A stretch of 64,000 nucleotides of DNA from Parasedimentitalea marina (GTDB lineage: Bacteria > Pseudomonadota > Alphaproteobacteria > Rhodobacterales > Rhodobacteraceae), in NCBI RefSeq assembly GCF_004006175.1, contig NZ_CP033219.1, positions 3,162,001 through 3,226,000 on the forward strand, in the 5' to 3' direction. The notes below the pieces were generated by a model. The model had not been told where the DNA came from, did no database searches, and saw only the letters and a list, made by a program, of their open reading frames with translations. This document shows positions 1 to 8,569 of the stretch, one piece after another (positions within the stretch are counted from its first letter, which is position 1; every line of letters begins with the position of its first letter). The position numbers and the translations under genes were made by a program.

Positions 1-192
1 CTGGAGGCTGCTGGTCTGCGATTCTCAGGCATGTCGCCAGATGGCCGCCTGCCCGAAATCGTCGAATGGGCGGATCACCCCTGGTTCATCGGTGTGCAGT
101 TCCACCCAGAACTGAAGTCCAAGCCCTTTGCGCCGCATCCCTTGTTCAGTGACTTCGTGCGCGCGGCCATCGAGACTTCGCGCCTGGTCTGA
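1..192 (+). CDS. pyrG: CTP synthase, C-terminal end (partial)
   Basis: This is the last 63 codons of CTP synthase, the enzyme that aminates UTP to CTP with ammonia released from glutamine. The 5' part lies outside the window. The fragment carries the end of the class I glutamine amidotransferase domain. The string [19 protein letters not shown] contains the His and Glu that complete the Cys-His-Glu triad in this family, and this wording is highly characteristic of PyrG. The reading frame is open from base 1 to a TGA. A strong hairpin terminator lies 46 bases downstream, so pyrG probably ends its transcription unit here. The identification is firm, although only the C-terminus is visible. Confidence 0.93.
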   Translation: MEAAGLRFSGMSPDGRLPEIVEWADHPWFIGVQFHPELKSKPFAPHPLFSDFVRAAIETSRLV

Positions 193-238
193 CCCCAGCG
201 CGGTGCGTGCAAGTCCACGCGCTTTTCCTAATCAATCA

Positions 239-272
239 GTGGGCGTACCGAAGATCCGGTGCGCCCATTTTT
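239..272 (+). terminator. Rho-independent terminator of pyrG
   Basis: A 12-base-pair stem (arms 239-250 and 257-268, with two G-T pairs) closes a six-base loop. The second arm runs into a tract of five Ts at 268-272. It sits just after the pyrG stop codon and separates it from the aldolase promoter region. Confidence 0.8.
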
Positions 273-315
273 CATGCCCCTATGTGATTTACCGGCTGAG
301 CTTTTGCATTTTGCC

Positions 316-374
316 ATCTAACGTTTAGATTTTTCAATTTGTTAGCGCCATCAGCCATATTGTTAGCGCAACCG
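316..374. promoter_or_regulatory. Three LacI-type operator-like sites upstream of fda
   Basis: Three related elements lie in the fda leader. Bases 316-330 form a perfect inverted repeat ATCTAA-CGT-TTAGAT. Bases 340-353 read TGTTAGCGCCATCA and bases 361-374 read TGTTAGCGCAACCG. The last two match the symmetric LacI-family operator TGTTAGCGCTAACA at 12 and 11 of 14 positions, and they start 21 bases apart, about two helical turns. LacI/GalR-family repressors of sugar and central carbon genes bind such CG-centred palindromes. Control of the aldolase by such a regulator (in Rhodobacter, possibly CceR-like) is inferred. Confidence 0.5.
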
Positions 375-452
375 ATTGTGCGCCATGGCTGTCCCCCTGC
401 AAAACACCGTGATAGATGAATTGAGACAAAACATTTGCGGAGACCTGGGCAT

Positions 453-1355
453 ATGACACAAGACGCTTCCATTCAGCAGCAGCAACTAGACCGCATCGCC
501 AATGGCCGCGGATTCATAGCTGCTCTTGACCAAAGCGGTGGCTCGACTCCAAAAGCGCTGGCGCTTTACGGTGTAACAAGCGATGCCTATTCGAATGACG
601 ACGAGATGTTTGGCGAAATCCAGAAAATGCGGGCCCGCATCATCAAAACTCCTGATTTCAACAGCCAGAAAATTCTGGGCGCGATCCTGTTTGAAAAGAC
701 CATGGATGCGCAGATCGATGGAACCCCGGTGGCGACCTATCTATGGGAGCAATGCGGTGTGGTGCCGTTCCTGAAGGTCGACAAAGGTCTGCTTGATGTC
801 GCCAATGGCGCCCAGATGATGAAACCGATGGCGGATCTTGATGCGTTGCTGGCCCGTGCGGTCAAAGCTGATATTTTCGGCACCAAAATGCGCTCGGTCA
901 TCAAAGAGGCCAATGTCGACGGTGTGCGCGATGTTGTGGCGCAGCAGTTCGAGGTGGCCCAGCAGATTGCGGCCGCTGGATTGCTGGCGATCATCGAACC
1001 TGAGGTCGACATCCATTCTGACACCAAGGGTGAGGCCGAGATCCTGCTGAAGGCTGAATTGCTGAAGCAATTGAATGCTTTGCCTGCCGACACCAAGGTC
1101 TCGTTGAAACTGACACTGCCAAATGTGTCGGGTCTGTATGACGATCTGGCCGACCACGCCAATGTGGTGCGTGTTGTGGCCCTGTCTGGTGGTTATTCCA
1201 CTGATCAGGCCTGCGCCCTGCTGTCCCAGAACACCAAAATGATAGCCTCGTTTTCGCGCGCGCTGACCGAGCGATTGAACGCCACGATGAGTGATGCCGA
1301 ATATCACGCTGCCCTGGGTGCTAACATTGAAAAGATCTACCAGGCTTCGCTGTAA
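453..1355 (+). CDS. fda: Fructose-bisphosphate aldolase, class I
   Basis: This 300-residue protein cleaves fructose 1,6-bisphosphate to glyceraldehyde 3-phosphate and dihydroxyacetone phosphate, or runs the reverse in gluconeogenesis. It is the metal-free, Schiff-base class I enzyme of the bacterial (Staphylococcus Fda) type. Visible signatures are GFIAALDQSGGSTPKAL near the N-terminus, GAILFEKTMD around residue 77, VPFLKVDKGL around 104, IIEPEVDI around 180, and VSLKLTLP, whose Lys219 is the likely Schiff-base lysine. The ATG at 453 is chosen because CGGAGA lies about 8 bases upstream; an in-frame TTG at 435 has no such site. Operator-like repeats precede it and a bidirectional terminator follows. 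The gene stands alone, between pyrG and a stress protein. Confidence 0.95.
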   Translation: MTQDASIQQQQLDRIANGRGFIAALDQSGGSTPKALALYGVTSDAYSNDDEMFGEIQKMRARIIKTPDFNSQKILGAILFEKTMDAQIDGTPVATYLWEQCGVVPFLKVDKGLLDVANGAQMMKPMADLDALLARAVKADIFGTKMRSVIKEANVDGVRDVVAQQFEVAQQIAAAGLLAIIEPEVDIHSDTKGEAEILLKAELLKQLNALPADTKVSLKLTLPNVSGLYDDLADHANVVRVVALSGGYSTDQACALLSQNTKMIASFSRALTERLNATMSDAEYHAALGANIEKIYQASL

Positions 1356-1379
1356 GGTCTGCCTGACCCACACGTTTAC

Positions 1380-1408
1380 AAGGCCGCACCCAATCGAGTG
1401 CGGCCTTT
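1380..1408. terminator. Bidirectional terminator between fda and the usp gene
   Basis: The 9-bp stem AGGCCGCAC / GTGCGGCCT with an 8-base loop is followed by TTT. It lies between two convergent genes and probably terminates the fda transcript; its A/T flanks could serve the opposite strand too. Confidence 0.75.
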
Positions 1409-1415
1409 AGTGTTT

Positions 1416-1823
1416 CTAACGGATAACATGGACCGAGCATTTGGCATGGCGCACCACGCGGGCCGCTGTTGAGCCGAGGAACAGGTCCTCAAATCCCGGC
1501 CGATGTGAGGCCACGATAATGCAATCCACACCGTTTTCGTCGGCATAGTCGACGATTGCCCGTCCCGCATGACCAGAGATCAACATGGGCACGGCGCCGG
1601 GAAGTGCGCTGGCCGATTGCACAAGTGCCTTTTCCACTTCGTTGCGAGTATTTGCCAGTACTTCACCCGGAATTTCAGCGGTGGCGTAACTGGGGATGGG
1701 TTCCATTACATGCACCACAGTGAATGTCGCACCGTCATCCGCCAATGTCCGCGCTGCCAGATAGGACGCCTGGGTATCGTGACGCTCGTCAAATAGGACC
1801 GGAACAAGAATATGCTTATACAT
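1416..1823 (-). CDS. Universal stress protein (UspA family)
   Basis: This is a 135-residue single-domain Usp protein, the usual length. The N-terminus MYKHILVPVLFDE has the ILVPVD-like first strand. GHAGRAIVDYADENGVDCIIVASHRPG carries the DLIVxG-type strand, and FLGSTAARVVRHAKCSVHVIR is the ATP-binding G-x(2)-G-x(8)-G-[ST]-like tail, here with LGSTA in the usual place. The start at 1823 has GGAGG ten bases upstream, and a long upstream extension without features was discarded. The protein is cytoplasmic. Usp proteins bind ATP or act as stress-response dimers, but the specific role here cannot be read from the sequence. Confidence 0.88.
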   Translation of the reverse strand: MYKHILVPVLFDERHDTQASYLAARTLADDGATFTVVHVMEPIPSYATAEIPGEVLANTRNEVEKALVQSASALPGAVPMLISGHAGRAIVDYADENGVDCIIVASHRPGFEDLFLGSTAARVVRHAKCSVHVIR

Positions 1824-2069
1824 CACAAGCCTCCAACTTGGTTTTACAGTTAGGATCTTCCGGACACAGTCTAGAGGTCGCACTCCATCCGAGCTTTGAG
1901 CTAAGTCAATGCTGTCATCAATATGGGTAAGCTGCATGGCTGATGGCTTTGCCAAAGGCTCCAACCGGCCCCGGCGGCGCAAAACCGGATGCGCTGTGTC
2001 CCGTTACCCCGGGGTCAAGACCTGGACAGATAGCCATTCCCATGGCCCCCTGAAGCCGCAGAGTGTTTG

Positions 2070-2639
2070 TCAAAAGACCTTGCAGCCACTCTCGATCACA
2101 TCACCAGGATAGACCTCATAATTCGAAGCGGGATTAATAACGATCATCTGCAAGGCTGTAATCCGGCTCTGGCAGTTGGCTGAGGATGCCGCGCTGGAGT
2201 GTTTCCCACCTACCCAAAGATCCAGCCAAATGTGGCCACGAAACCCTGTGTGGCAAGGGCCGTTCTGCGGGGCGGAACCATCGCCACAAGTATCTTCGAC
2301 TATCGCATATTTTTTGAGACGTCGCAGGTAGAATTTTGTCCCAGCTGGCATGTCCAATACATCCCGCCTTCCGTTAAGAGTGTGTCCAACGGCAATTGTA
2401 ATGGGATCATTGAAGGTCCCCGTTCCACCGGCGCGGCGGTGTTTTCTGGGATGAGAAATTGTGGAAGAGCCAGGCGGGGTGTTATCCCAATATCCGTAAC
2501 CGGTTATATAGGCGGCAACATTCTGTTCAGAGCCAGCAGCGGCAGAGCTGAATGAGACCGCCGCAAGCAATACTGATACCCCCCGGAGAAGCTCTCTCTT
2601 TAAAGGATATCTTTTGATTTTGATGAATTTCGTGAACAT
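2070..2639 (-). CDS. Secreted double-psi-beta-barrel-like protein
   Basis: About 189 residues with a basic N-terminus and a hydrophobic segment (LLRGVSVLLAAVSFSSAAAG) typical of a signal peptide. The mature part has GYGYWDNTPPGSSTISHP, GGTGTFNDPITIAVGH, GTKFYLRRLKKYAIVEDTCGD and HIWLDLWVGG. I recall this layout from a family of small secreted proteins found in fungi and some bacteria, with a barwin/RlpA-like double-psi beta-barrel and conserved Asp and Cys residues. Substrate and function are unknown. The coding strand looks richer in A+T than its neighbours, and the gene stands alone, which fits horizontal transfer (inference). The start is uncertain: the ATG at 2639 lacks a strong ribosome site, and a TTG at 2654 is the alternative. 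Confidence 0.65.
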   Translation of the reverse strand: MFTKFIKIKRYPLKRELLRGVSVLLAAVSFSSAAAGSEQNVAAYITGYGYWDNTPPGSSTISHPRKHRRAGGTGTFNDPITIAVGHTLNGRRDVLDMPAGTKFYLRRLKKYAIVEDTCGDGSAPQNGPCHTGFRGHIWLDLWVGGKHSSAASSANCQSRITALQMIVINPASNYEVYPGDVIESGCKVF

Positions 2640-2795
2640 TTTGAACACCAACAAACTCTATTTAAAAAAACATTACACACCGATAGGTAGATTATACACG
2701 GCATTTGCCGTCAGGCAACCAACCACTGAGGCAACATAACTGGCAATTTCATTGGCAATAGTTTCATTCTGCCCCTCAAAATTTCGAATCCGCCT

Positions 2796-2853
2796 CTTCA
2801 TCTGGCTGAAAATATCCCGGGGTGAGGGCCAAAGGCCCGAGGGGCAGCGCCCC
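2796..2853 (+). repeat. Dispersed ATATCCCGGGG element, copy 1
   Basis: The copy begins CTTCATCTGGCTGAAAATAT, continues CCCGGGG, and ends in a hairpin-forming GAGGGGCAGCGCCCCTC. The same core recurs at 37090 and 47959, and on the opposite strand near 54551. This copy sits directly downstream of the crotonase gene (which is on the minus strand), where it could act as a transcript end. Confidence 0.75.
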
Positions 2854-2866
2854 TCTCTCCGTCTCC

Positions 2867-3649
2867 TTACTTGAACACCGGTTTCCGACCGCCCATCTGC
2901 GCGGCGATCACTTCCATCTGTTCGGGCTTGCCAATCAATGCCACCTGTTCCGCCGATTCAGCCAACAGCACCGATTGACGGTCCTCTGCCTCGGCCCATT
3001 CAATCAACCGTTTGGCGGCACGAACGGCGTTGGGGCCTTTGAGTGCAATCTGCCCTGCCAGTTCCAGTGCGCGGGCCGCTGGATCGTTGGCCAGTTCTGT
3101 CACCAGGCCCCAGGCCAGCGCTTGGTCGGCCTGAACCACCTCGGCCGTATAGGTCAACCGGCGCAGCACATCCGAGCGCAGCAGCCGGGGTAACAGCGCC
3201 ATGCCGCCCATATCGGGTACAATGCCCCATTTCATTTCCATCACCGAGACGCGGGCATCGGGTGCGGCAATACGAATATCCGCGCCCAGCGCCAATTGCA
3301 GCCCGCCGCCATAGGCCGCACCCTGGATGGCAGCAATCACCGGCACCGGCACCCGGCGCCAGACCATCGCCACCTCCTGCATTTCATTGGCATCGTGATG
3401 GCTGCGCGTCATCAGCCACTCCTCAGGGTCGACCTGCCCCATTTGGGCAAAGCTCATCAGATCCAGACCGGCGCAGAAACTTTTGCCTTCACCGGACAGA
3501 ACCACCGCCCGCATATCTGACGCGGCCACCTCTTGTCCCGCCGCAATGATTGCTTTGACCATATCACTGTCCAGCGCGTTCATCTTGTCGCCGCGTGTCA
3601 GGGTGACATGGGCAATGTGGTCTTTGTACTCGATTGATACGCGCGCCAT
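2867..3649 (-). CDS. Enoyl-CoA hydratase/isomerase family protein (crotonase)
   Basis: A 260-residue crotonase-fold protein, the usual single-domain length. It shows VVLSGEGKSFCAGLDL (first oxyanion-hole segment) and PVIAAIQGAAYGGGLQLALG (second oxyanion-hole segment), then MKWGIVPDMGG. Members hydrate or isomerise acyl-CoA thioesters in fatty-acid or amino-acid degradation; the substrate cannot be told from sequence. The start at 3649 (MARVSIEY) is preferred because the upstream extension has no family similarity. It is divergent from the aminotransferase at 3783. The homologous annotation 'enoyl-CoA hydratase' is safe only at the family level. Confidence 0.88.
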   Translation of the reverse strand: MARVSIEYKDHIAHVTLTRGDKMNALDSDMVKAIIAAGQEVAASDMRAVVLSGEGKSFCAGLDLMSFAQMGQVDPEEWLMTRSHHDANEMQEVAMVWRRVPVPVIAAIQGAAYGGGLQLALGADIRIAAPDARVSVMEMKWGIVPDMGGMALLPRLLRSDVLRRLTYTAEVVQADQALAWGLVTELANDPAARALELAGQIALKGPNAVRAAKRLIEWAEAEDRQSVLLAESAEQVALIGKPEQMEVIAAQMGGRKPVFK

Positions 3650-3782
3650 GGGATTGGCCTCCGGTCGTTTACACAGAGTCCCAACATTGCCGGGGAAACC
3701 CACCCCAATCCAGTGCAACGTTGGGGCAACGTCAGGGCAGCAGGGCCTTGCGGCAGATGGTACGTTGGGTTTATCTGCGACT

Positions 3783-4895
3783 ATGTCAAATCCACGCTAC
3801 ACCCCGCTTGCCCAATCCCTGCCCGCCACCGTGCCCTTTGTCGGCCCTGAAACCCAGGAGCGCGCCCGAGGAGTGGCCTTTGCGGCACGGCTGGGGGCAA
3901 ATGAGAATATCTTTGGCCCCTCGCCCAAGGCCATTGCCGCGATGCAGGCGGTTGCAGGGGACGCCTGGATGTATGGCGACGCCGAGAGCCACGATCTGCG
4001 TCAGGCACTGGCAGCGCATCACGGGATTTCGGCGCAGAACATCGTGGTTGGCGAGGGCATCGATGGCTTGCTGGGCTATCTGGTGCGGCTACTGATTGCA
4101 CCGGGGGACTGTGTTGTCACCTCGCTGGGGGCCTATCCGACCTTTAACTACCACGTCAGCGGCTTTGGCGGTGTGATCCATACCGTGCCTTATGTCGGGG
4201 ATCACGAAGATCCCGCCAGCCTGTTTGCCAAAGCGGCTGAGGTTGGCGCAAAGATTGTCTATCTGGCCAATCCTGACAATCCCATGGGCAGCTGCCACCC
4301 TGGTGCCGACATTGTTGCCGCACTGGATCACCTGCCCGAGGGGTGCCTGCTGCTGCTGGACGAAGCCTATGTCGAATGCGCGCCCGAGGGCACCGCTGCG
4401 CCGGTGCAGGCGGATGACCCACGGCTGATCAGAATGCGCACCTTCTCCAAAGCCTATGGCATGGCTGGGGCGCGGATTGGCTATGCCCTGGCAGCCCCTG
4501 ATCTGATCCTGGCCTTCAACAAAGTGCGCAATCATTTTGGCGTGACCCGCATCGCCCAGGCCGGCGCTTTGGCGGCGCTGCAGGATCAAGCCTGGCTGGA
4601 CCATGTGCTGGCGCAGATCACCGGTGCCCGCGCACGCATCAGCGACATCGCCCGCGCCAACGGATTGACGGCCCTGCCCTCGGCCACCAATTTTGTGGCC
4701 CTGGATTGCGGGTCGGACAGCACATTTGCCAAACGGGTGCTGGATGCGCTGATTGAACAGGGGATTTTTGTGCGGATGCCCTTTGCCGCACCACAGAACC
4801 GCTGCATACGTATCAGCTGTGGACCACAAAGGGATCTTGACGCCTTTGCCGCTGCCCTGCCTGCCGCGCTTGCCACTGCGCGATCGACCCCATAA
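3783..4895 (+). CDS. Histidinol-phosphate aminotransferase-like PLP enzyme
   Basis: A 370-residue fold-type I aminotransferase of the HisC group. Markers are ARLGANENIFGPSPKA near the N-terminus, YLANPDNPMGS in the middle, LLLLDEAYVE, and RTFSKAYGMAGARIGYAL, where the Lys forms the internal aldimine with pyridoxal phosphate. HisC-type enzymes transaminate histidinol phosphate, and paralogues accept aromatic or other amino acids. There are no other his genes nearby, so a paralogue with a different substrate is possible. The gene faces away from the crotonase, and the two share a promoter region of 133 bases. Confidence 0.85.
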   Translation: MSNPRYTPLAQSLPATVPFVGPETQERARGVAFAARLGANENIFGPSPKAIAAMQAVAGDAWMYGDAESHDLRQALAAHHGISAQNIVVGEGIDGLLGYLVRLLIAPGDCVVTSLGAYPTFNYHVSGFGGVIHTVPYVGDHEDPASLFAKAAEVGAKIVYLANPDNPMGSCHPGADIVAALDHLPEGCLLLLDEAYVECAPEGTAAPVQADDPRLIRMRTFSKAYGMAGARIGYALAAPDLILAFNKVRNHFGVTRIAQAGALAALQDQAWLDHVLAQITGARARISDIARANGLTALPSATNFVALDCGSDSTFAKRVLDALIEQGIFVRMPFAAPQNRCIRISCGPQRDLDAFAAALPAALATARSTP

Positions 4896-4989
4896 CGGAG
4901 TTTTCACGACAAATTGGCGCCTCTTTTACCGGACAAAGCCGCAGTTTGACCTAGATTATTGCAGGTATCGCCCGAAAACGGAGGCACCT

Positions 4990-5169
4990 ATGCAAGATCA
5001 AAAACTTCCTCAGACGCCCGACATCCTTGCGGCGGCAGTGACCTTTCTGGGCATCAACCTAATGTGGGTCTTTGTCGTCATATGGATGATTTACGGAATG
5101 ATCCCGGTGCTGGTACTGGCAGTCCTGATCAACCATGTCATTGATCGGCTCGAGAAGCGGCAGAATTGA
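4990..5169 (+). CDS. Small membrane protein, unknown function
   Basis: A 59-residue protein with a short polar N-terminus (MQDQKLPQTPDI), one long or two short hydrophobic helices spanning about residues 13-50 (FLGINLMWVFVVIWMIYG, then MIPVLVLAVLINHVI), and a charged tail DRLEKRQN. An excellent ribosome site, GGAGG, lies 6 bases before the ATG. It follows the aminotransferase by 94 bases on the same strand. I do not recognise a family; the composition predicts an inner-membrane protein. Confidence 0.7.
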   Translation: MQDQKLPQTPDILAAAVTFLGINLMWVFVVIWMIYGMIPVLVLAVLINHVIDRLEKRQN

Positions 5170-5222
5170 CCACCCAGTCGGCCCGCGCGGTGCTTTATCG
5201 CGCAGACCGGTCTCATGCTGAA

Positions 5223-6434
5223 TTAGCGCGCTGCCAAAACCCTGGCGGCGGCCTCGACTGCGCCCGATCCATGTGGGATTTGCAACGCCTGTAGCCCGGT
5301 CTCAATCCCGCCCAGCATCCCCATCACCATCTGGCCATTGACGTGACCCATATGGCCCAGTCGGAAATATCCGTGCCAGTCCGGTGTATCAGAGGGCGCC
5401 ATGCCCAGACCGATCCCAAGGGTCAGACCCAGATTTTGCTCTAGCCAGTCGCGCAAGCGGGTGCCGTCCGGTGACCCGATATGCAGCGACGTCACCGCAT
5501 GGGACCGCAGGTCTGGATCTGTCACGTTCAAGCGCAGTGGACCGCCGCCCTGCTCCCAGAGCTCGCAAGCGGTCCAAATGGCCTGGGCCAACCGCTGATG
5601 CCGGGCCCAAACATTCTCCAGCCCTTCGTCGTGAATGAGATCAAGCGCTGCCCGCAGACCATAGAGATGATGCGTCGGGGCGGTGCCATTGAAATACTGG
5701 TAATAATACTCTGGGTGGACGCGGGGTTGCCAATCCCAGTAGCGGCTGACCCGCGACATCGTATTGCGTTGCGCTTCGGCTTTGTCATTGAAGAAAACAA
5801 ACCCCATTCCGGGTGGCACCATCAATCCCTTTTGGCTGGCCGCGACCATCACATCAACGCCCCAGGCGTCCATTTCAAAACGATCGCATCCCAGCGAGGC
5901 GATGCAGTCCACCATCAACAGCGCCGGGTGCTTCATCTCATCGAGCACCGCGCGCAGCTCGGCAATATCATTGCGCACCGAAGTAGAGGTATCCACATGC
6001 ACCGCCAGCACCGCCTTGATCCGGTGGTCTGGATCTGCCTTCAGGCTGTGGGCAACCTGCTGCAGATCCCAGCGTGCATGGGTGCCATGTTCCAGCAACT
6101 CGGCTTCGGCGCCCACCCCCCGTGCCATCTCGGCCCATCCGCAACCAAAATGGCTGGTCCCCGGCACCAGAACCCGGTCCCCCGGCGCAATAACATTGGC
6201 CAGCGCGGCCTCCCAGACGGCATGTCCATTGCCGATATACATCGCGACATTGTGCTGGGTTCGCGCTACCCGCAGCAGGTCAGGTACCAATCCATGGGTC
6301 ATCTCGACCAAGGCGCCGGCATAGATATTCGGAGAGGGCCGGTGCATCGCCTGAAGAACTTGATCCGGAATGACCGAAGGCCCCGGAATTGCCAGATACG
6401 CACGCCCTGCGGCCAGTTTCACAGTGTCAGTCAT
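5223..6434 (-). CDS. Class V aminotransferase (serine/alanine-glyoxylate type)
   Basis: A 403-residue PLP enzyme. The N-terminus AYLAIPGPSVIPDQVLQAM is typical of alanine-glyoxylate and serine-glyoxylate aminotransferases. LLMVDCIASLGCDRFEMDAW and VDVMVAASQKGLMVPPGM follow, with Lys202 as the predicted PLP lysine. Such enzymes convert glyoxylate to glycine using serine or alanine, in photorespiration-like or serine-cycle metabolism, and relatives also cleave other amines. The exact substrate pair is not resolvable here. It is transcribed toward the small membrane gene and away from the ABC exporter. Confidence 0.88.
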   Translation of the reverse strand: MTDTVKLAAGRAYLAIPGPSVIPDQVLQAMHRPSPNIYAGALVEMTHGLVPDLLRVARTQHNVAMYIGNGHAVWEAALANVIAPGDRVLVPGTSHFGCGWAEMARGVGAEAELLEHGTHARWDLQQVAHSLKADPDHRIKAVLAVHVDTSTSVRNDIAELRAVLDEMKHPALLMVDCIASLGCDRFEMDAWGVDVMVAASQKGLMVPPGMGFVFFNDKAEAQRNTMSRVSRYWDWQPRVHPEYYYQYFNGTAPTHHLYGLRAALDLIHDEGLENVWARHQRLAQAIWTACELWEQGGGPLRLNVTDPDLRSHAVTSLHIGSPDGTRLRDWLEQNLGLTLGIGLGMAPSDTPDWHGYFRLGHMGHVNGQMVMGMLGGIETGLQALQIPHGSGAVEAAARVLAAR

Positions 6435-6670
6435 TGGTCTGTTGCCCTTCGCCAGATAGCACCCCGGTGGGTTGCAAAGTGATCATAATTTTCGACCCAC
6501 AGTATCTTCGCCTTCTACCGCGTCAATCCATGCTTTGAACCGGATTGACCATCGCTTGCCCAAGCGCAGTGGCCCGCAATACTTGCACCCTAGGATACAG
6601 ATGGTTAAATGGCCCCGGAGCACCATAAAGGCCCTTAAATGATACCACTGTCCTGGCGAAAGTTCCCCTT

Positions 6671-8530
6671 ATGACCGTCAAACCAAAGTCCTCGCGCGAG
6701 TTGATGGGCTGGCTGTGGCGGGGATATCTGCGCCAATATATGCCCCTGCTGGGTCTTGCAGCTGTGTTCATGCTGATCGAAGGCGGAACGGTTGGCGCGC
6801 TTAGCTATATGATGCAGCCGATGTTCGATCTTGTCTTTGTCGCCGGAGACCGGAACGCCTTGTTCTGGGTCGCCATGGCGTTTTTTGTCATTTTCACCCT
6901 GCGGGGCCTGTCCAGCGTTTGCCAAAAGGTGATTCTGAGCAAGATCTCGCAGACCTCGGCGGCACATCTGCGCAAGGATATGCTGGCGCGACTGATCCGG
7001 CAGGACCCGGCGTTTCACCAGGTTCATCCGCCGGGTTTTCTGATCCAGCGGGTCCAGAGCGACGTTATGGCGATCAACCAGGTCTGGCAGGCGGTGGTCA
7101 CCGGCGCCGGGCGCGACATGGCGCAACTGGTCGCGGTGATTGGCGTGGCAGTCAGTGTGGACTGGATCTGGACGGTGATCATGCTGATCGGGTTGCCCAT
7201 GGTACTGGTCCCCATTGCGGCGATCCAGCGATATGTGCGCAAAAAGGCCAGCCAGGCCCGCGATCTTGGGGCCTCGCTGGCGGTGCGACTGGACGAGATT
7301 TTTCACGGTATGGTGCCAATCAAACTGAACAATCTTGAAGACTATCAAACGGACCGCTTTGCCGACCAGACCAGCACGTTTGTACGCGCCGAGATACGGG
7401 CCTCGCTGGGCACTGCGTCAATCACCGGCATGATTGACATGATGGCCGGCATAGGCGTGATGGCAGTGGTGCTTTATGGCGGCGGCGAGATCATTTCCGG
7501 CGAGAAAACCGTTGGCCAGTTCATGACCTTTTTCACCGCAATTGGCCTGGCGTTTGACCCGATGCGACGGCTGGCAGCGATCAGCGGTATCTGGCAATCA
7601 GCCGCCGCCGCATTGGAGCGGATCAAGGAGTTGATGGATGCGCCAATCCTGCTGACATCGCCGGCCAAGCCCGTTGCCTTGCCAACCGGATTGCCGCGCA
7701 TCCAGCTGGATGCGGTCACCCTGCACTATGGCGAGGCGACGGTGTTGCGCGAATTGTCCCTGGTCGCCGAGGCCGGTAAAACCACCGCGCTCGTCGGGGC
7801 GTCAGGGGCCGGGAAATCGACCATTTTCAACCTGCTGACCCGGTTGATTGACCCACAGGAAGGTGCGGTCACAGTTGGCGGGGTCGCGGTTTGCGATCTG
7901 GCGCTGAGCGACCTGCGCAAGCTGTTTTCCGTGGTCACCCAAGAAGCGCTGCTGTTCGACGAGACCCTGCGCGAGAACATTCTGCTTGGGCGCACGGACG
8001 TATCGGATGCCCGCCTGCAAGAGGTGCTTGAAGCGGCCCATGTGGCCGATTTTCTGCCCAAACTGCCCGATGGGCTGGACACTCTTGTGGGCCCGCGCGG
8101 CTCGGCCTTGTCAGGTGGCCAACGACAGCGGGTGGTGATCGCCCGCGCGCTGTTGCGTGACAGCCCCATTCTGCTGCTGGACGAGGCGACATCGGCGCTG
8201 GATGTCAAATCCGAAAAGGTAGTTCAGCAGGCGCTGGACAAGCTTTCGGGTGGACGTACCACACTGGTCATCGCGCACCGGCTGTCGACCATCCGTAACG
8301 CTGACAAGATTGTGGTAATGGAGCGCGGCCAGGTTGCGGATCAGGGCACCCATGACGACCTTTTGGCCCGTGGCGGCATCTATGCTGATCTGTACCGATT
8401 GCAGTTCCAGGACGGCAAAACCCTTGTCGACCCGCAAGGGGTGGCGGCGCAGGCGCCCTCATTGGCGCAGGAAACGACCATCCAACCCAGTTGGTGGCGT
8501 CGCCTTGGCCGCAAGGTCTTTGGATCCTGA
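6671..8530 (+). CDS. ABC exporter, fused permease and ATPase (MsbA/LipA-flippase type)
   Basis: A 619-residue half-transporter. About six membrane helices occupy residues 15-310, then comes an ATPase domain with Walker A GASGAGKST (about residue 375), signature LSGGQRQR (about 480) and Walker B ILLLDEA (about 500), followed by the D-loop SALD and the switch His in VIAHRLS. It acts as a homodimer exporting lipids, drugs or polysaccharide precursors; similarity in layout to MsbA suggests a lipid substrate, but this is inference. A roughly 45-residue tail follows the ATPase. It converges on a glycosyltransferase gene with a 39-base gap. Confidence 0.9.
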   Translation: MTVKPKSSRELMGWLWRGYLRQYMPLLGLAAVFMLIEGGTVGALSYMMQPMFDLVFVAGDRNALFWVAMAFFVIFTLRGLSSVCQKVILSKISQTSAAHLRKDMLARLIRQDPAFHQVHPPGFLIQRVQSDVMAINQVWQAVVTGAGRDMAQLVAVIGVAVSVDWIWTVIMLIGLPMVLVPIAAIQRYVRKKASQARDLGASLAVRLDEIFHGMVPIKLNNLEDYQTDRFADQTSTFVRAEIRASLGTASITGMIDMMAGIGVMAVVLYGGGEIISGEKTVGQFMTFFTAIGLAFDPMRRLAAISGIWQSAAAALERIKELMDAPILLTSPAKPVALPTGLPRIQLDAVTLHYGEATVLRELSLVAEAGKTTALVGASGAGKSTIFNLLTRLIDPQEGAVTVGGVAVCDLALSDLRKLFSVVTQEALLFDETLRENILLGRTDVSDARLQEVLEAAHVADFLPKLPDGLDTLVGPRGSALSGGQRQRVVIARALLRDSPILLLDEATSALDVKSEKVVQQALDKLSGGRTTLVIAHRLSTIRNADKIVVMERGQVADQGTHDDLLARGGIYADLYRLQFQDGKTLVDPQGVAAQAPSLAQETTIQPSWWRRLGRKVFGS

Positions 8531-8569
8531 ACAGTCTGGGCTGGCGGCTTGCACTCCCCACCCAACGCC

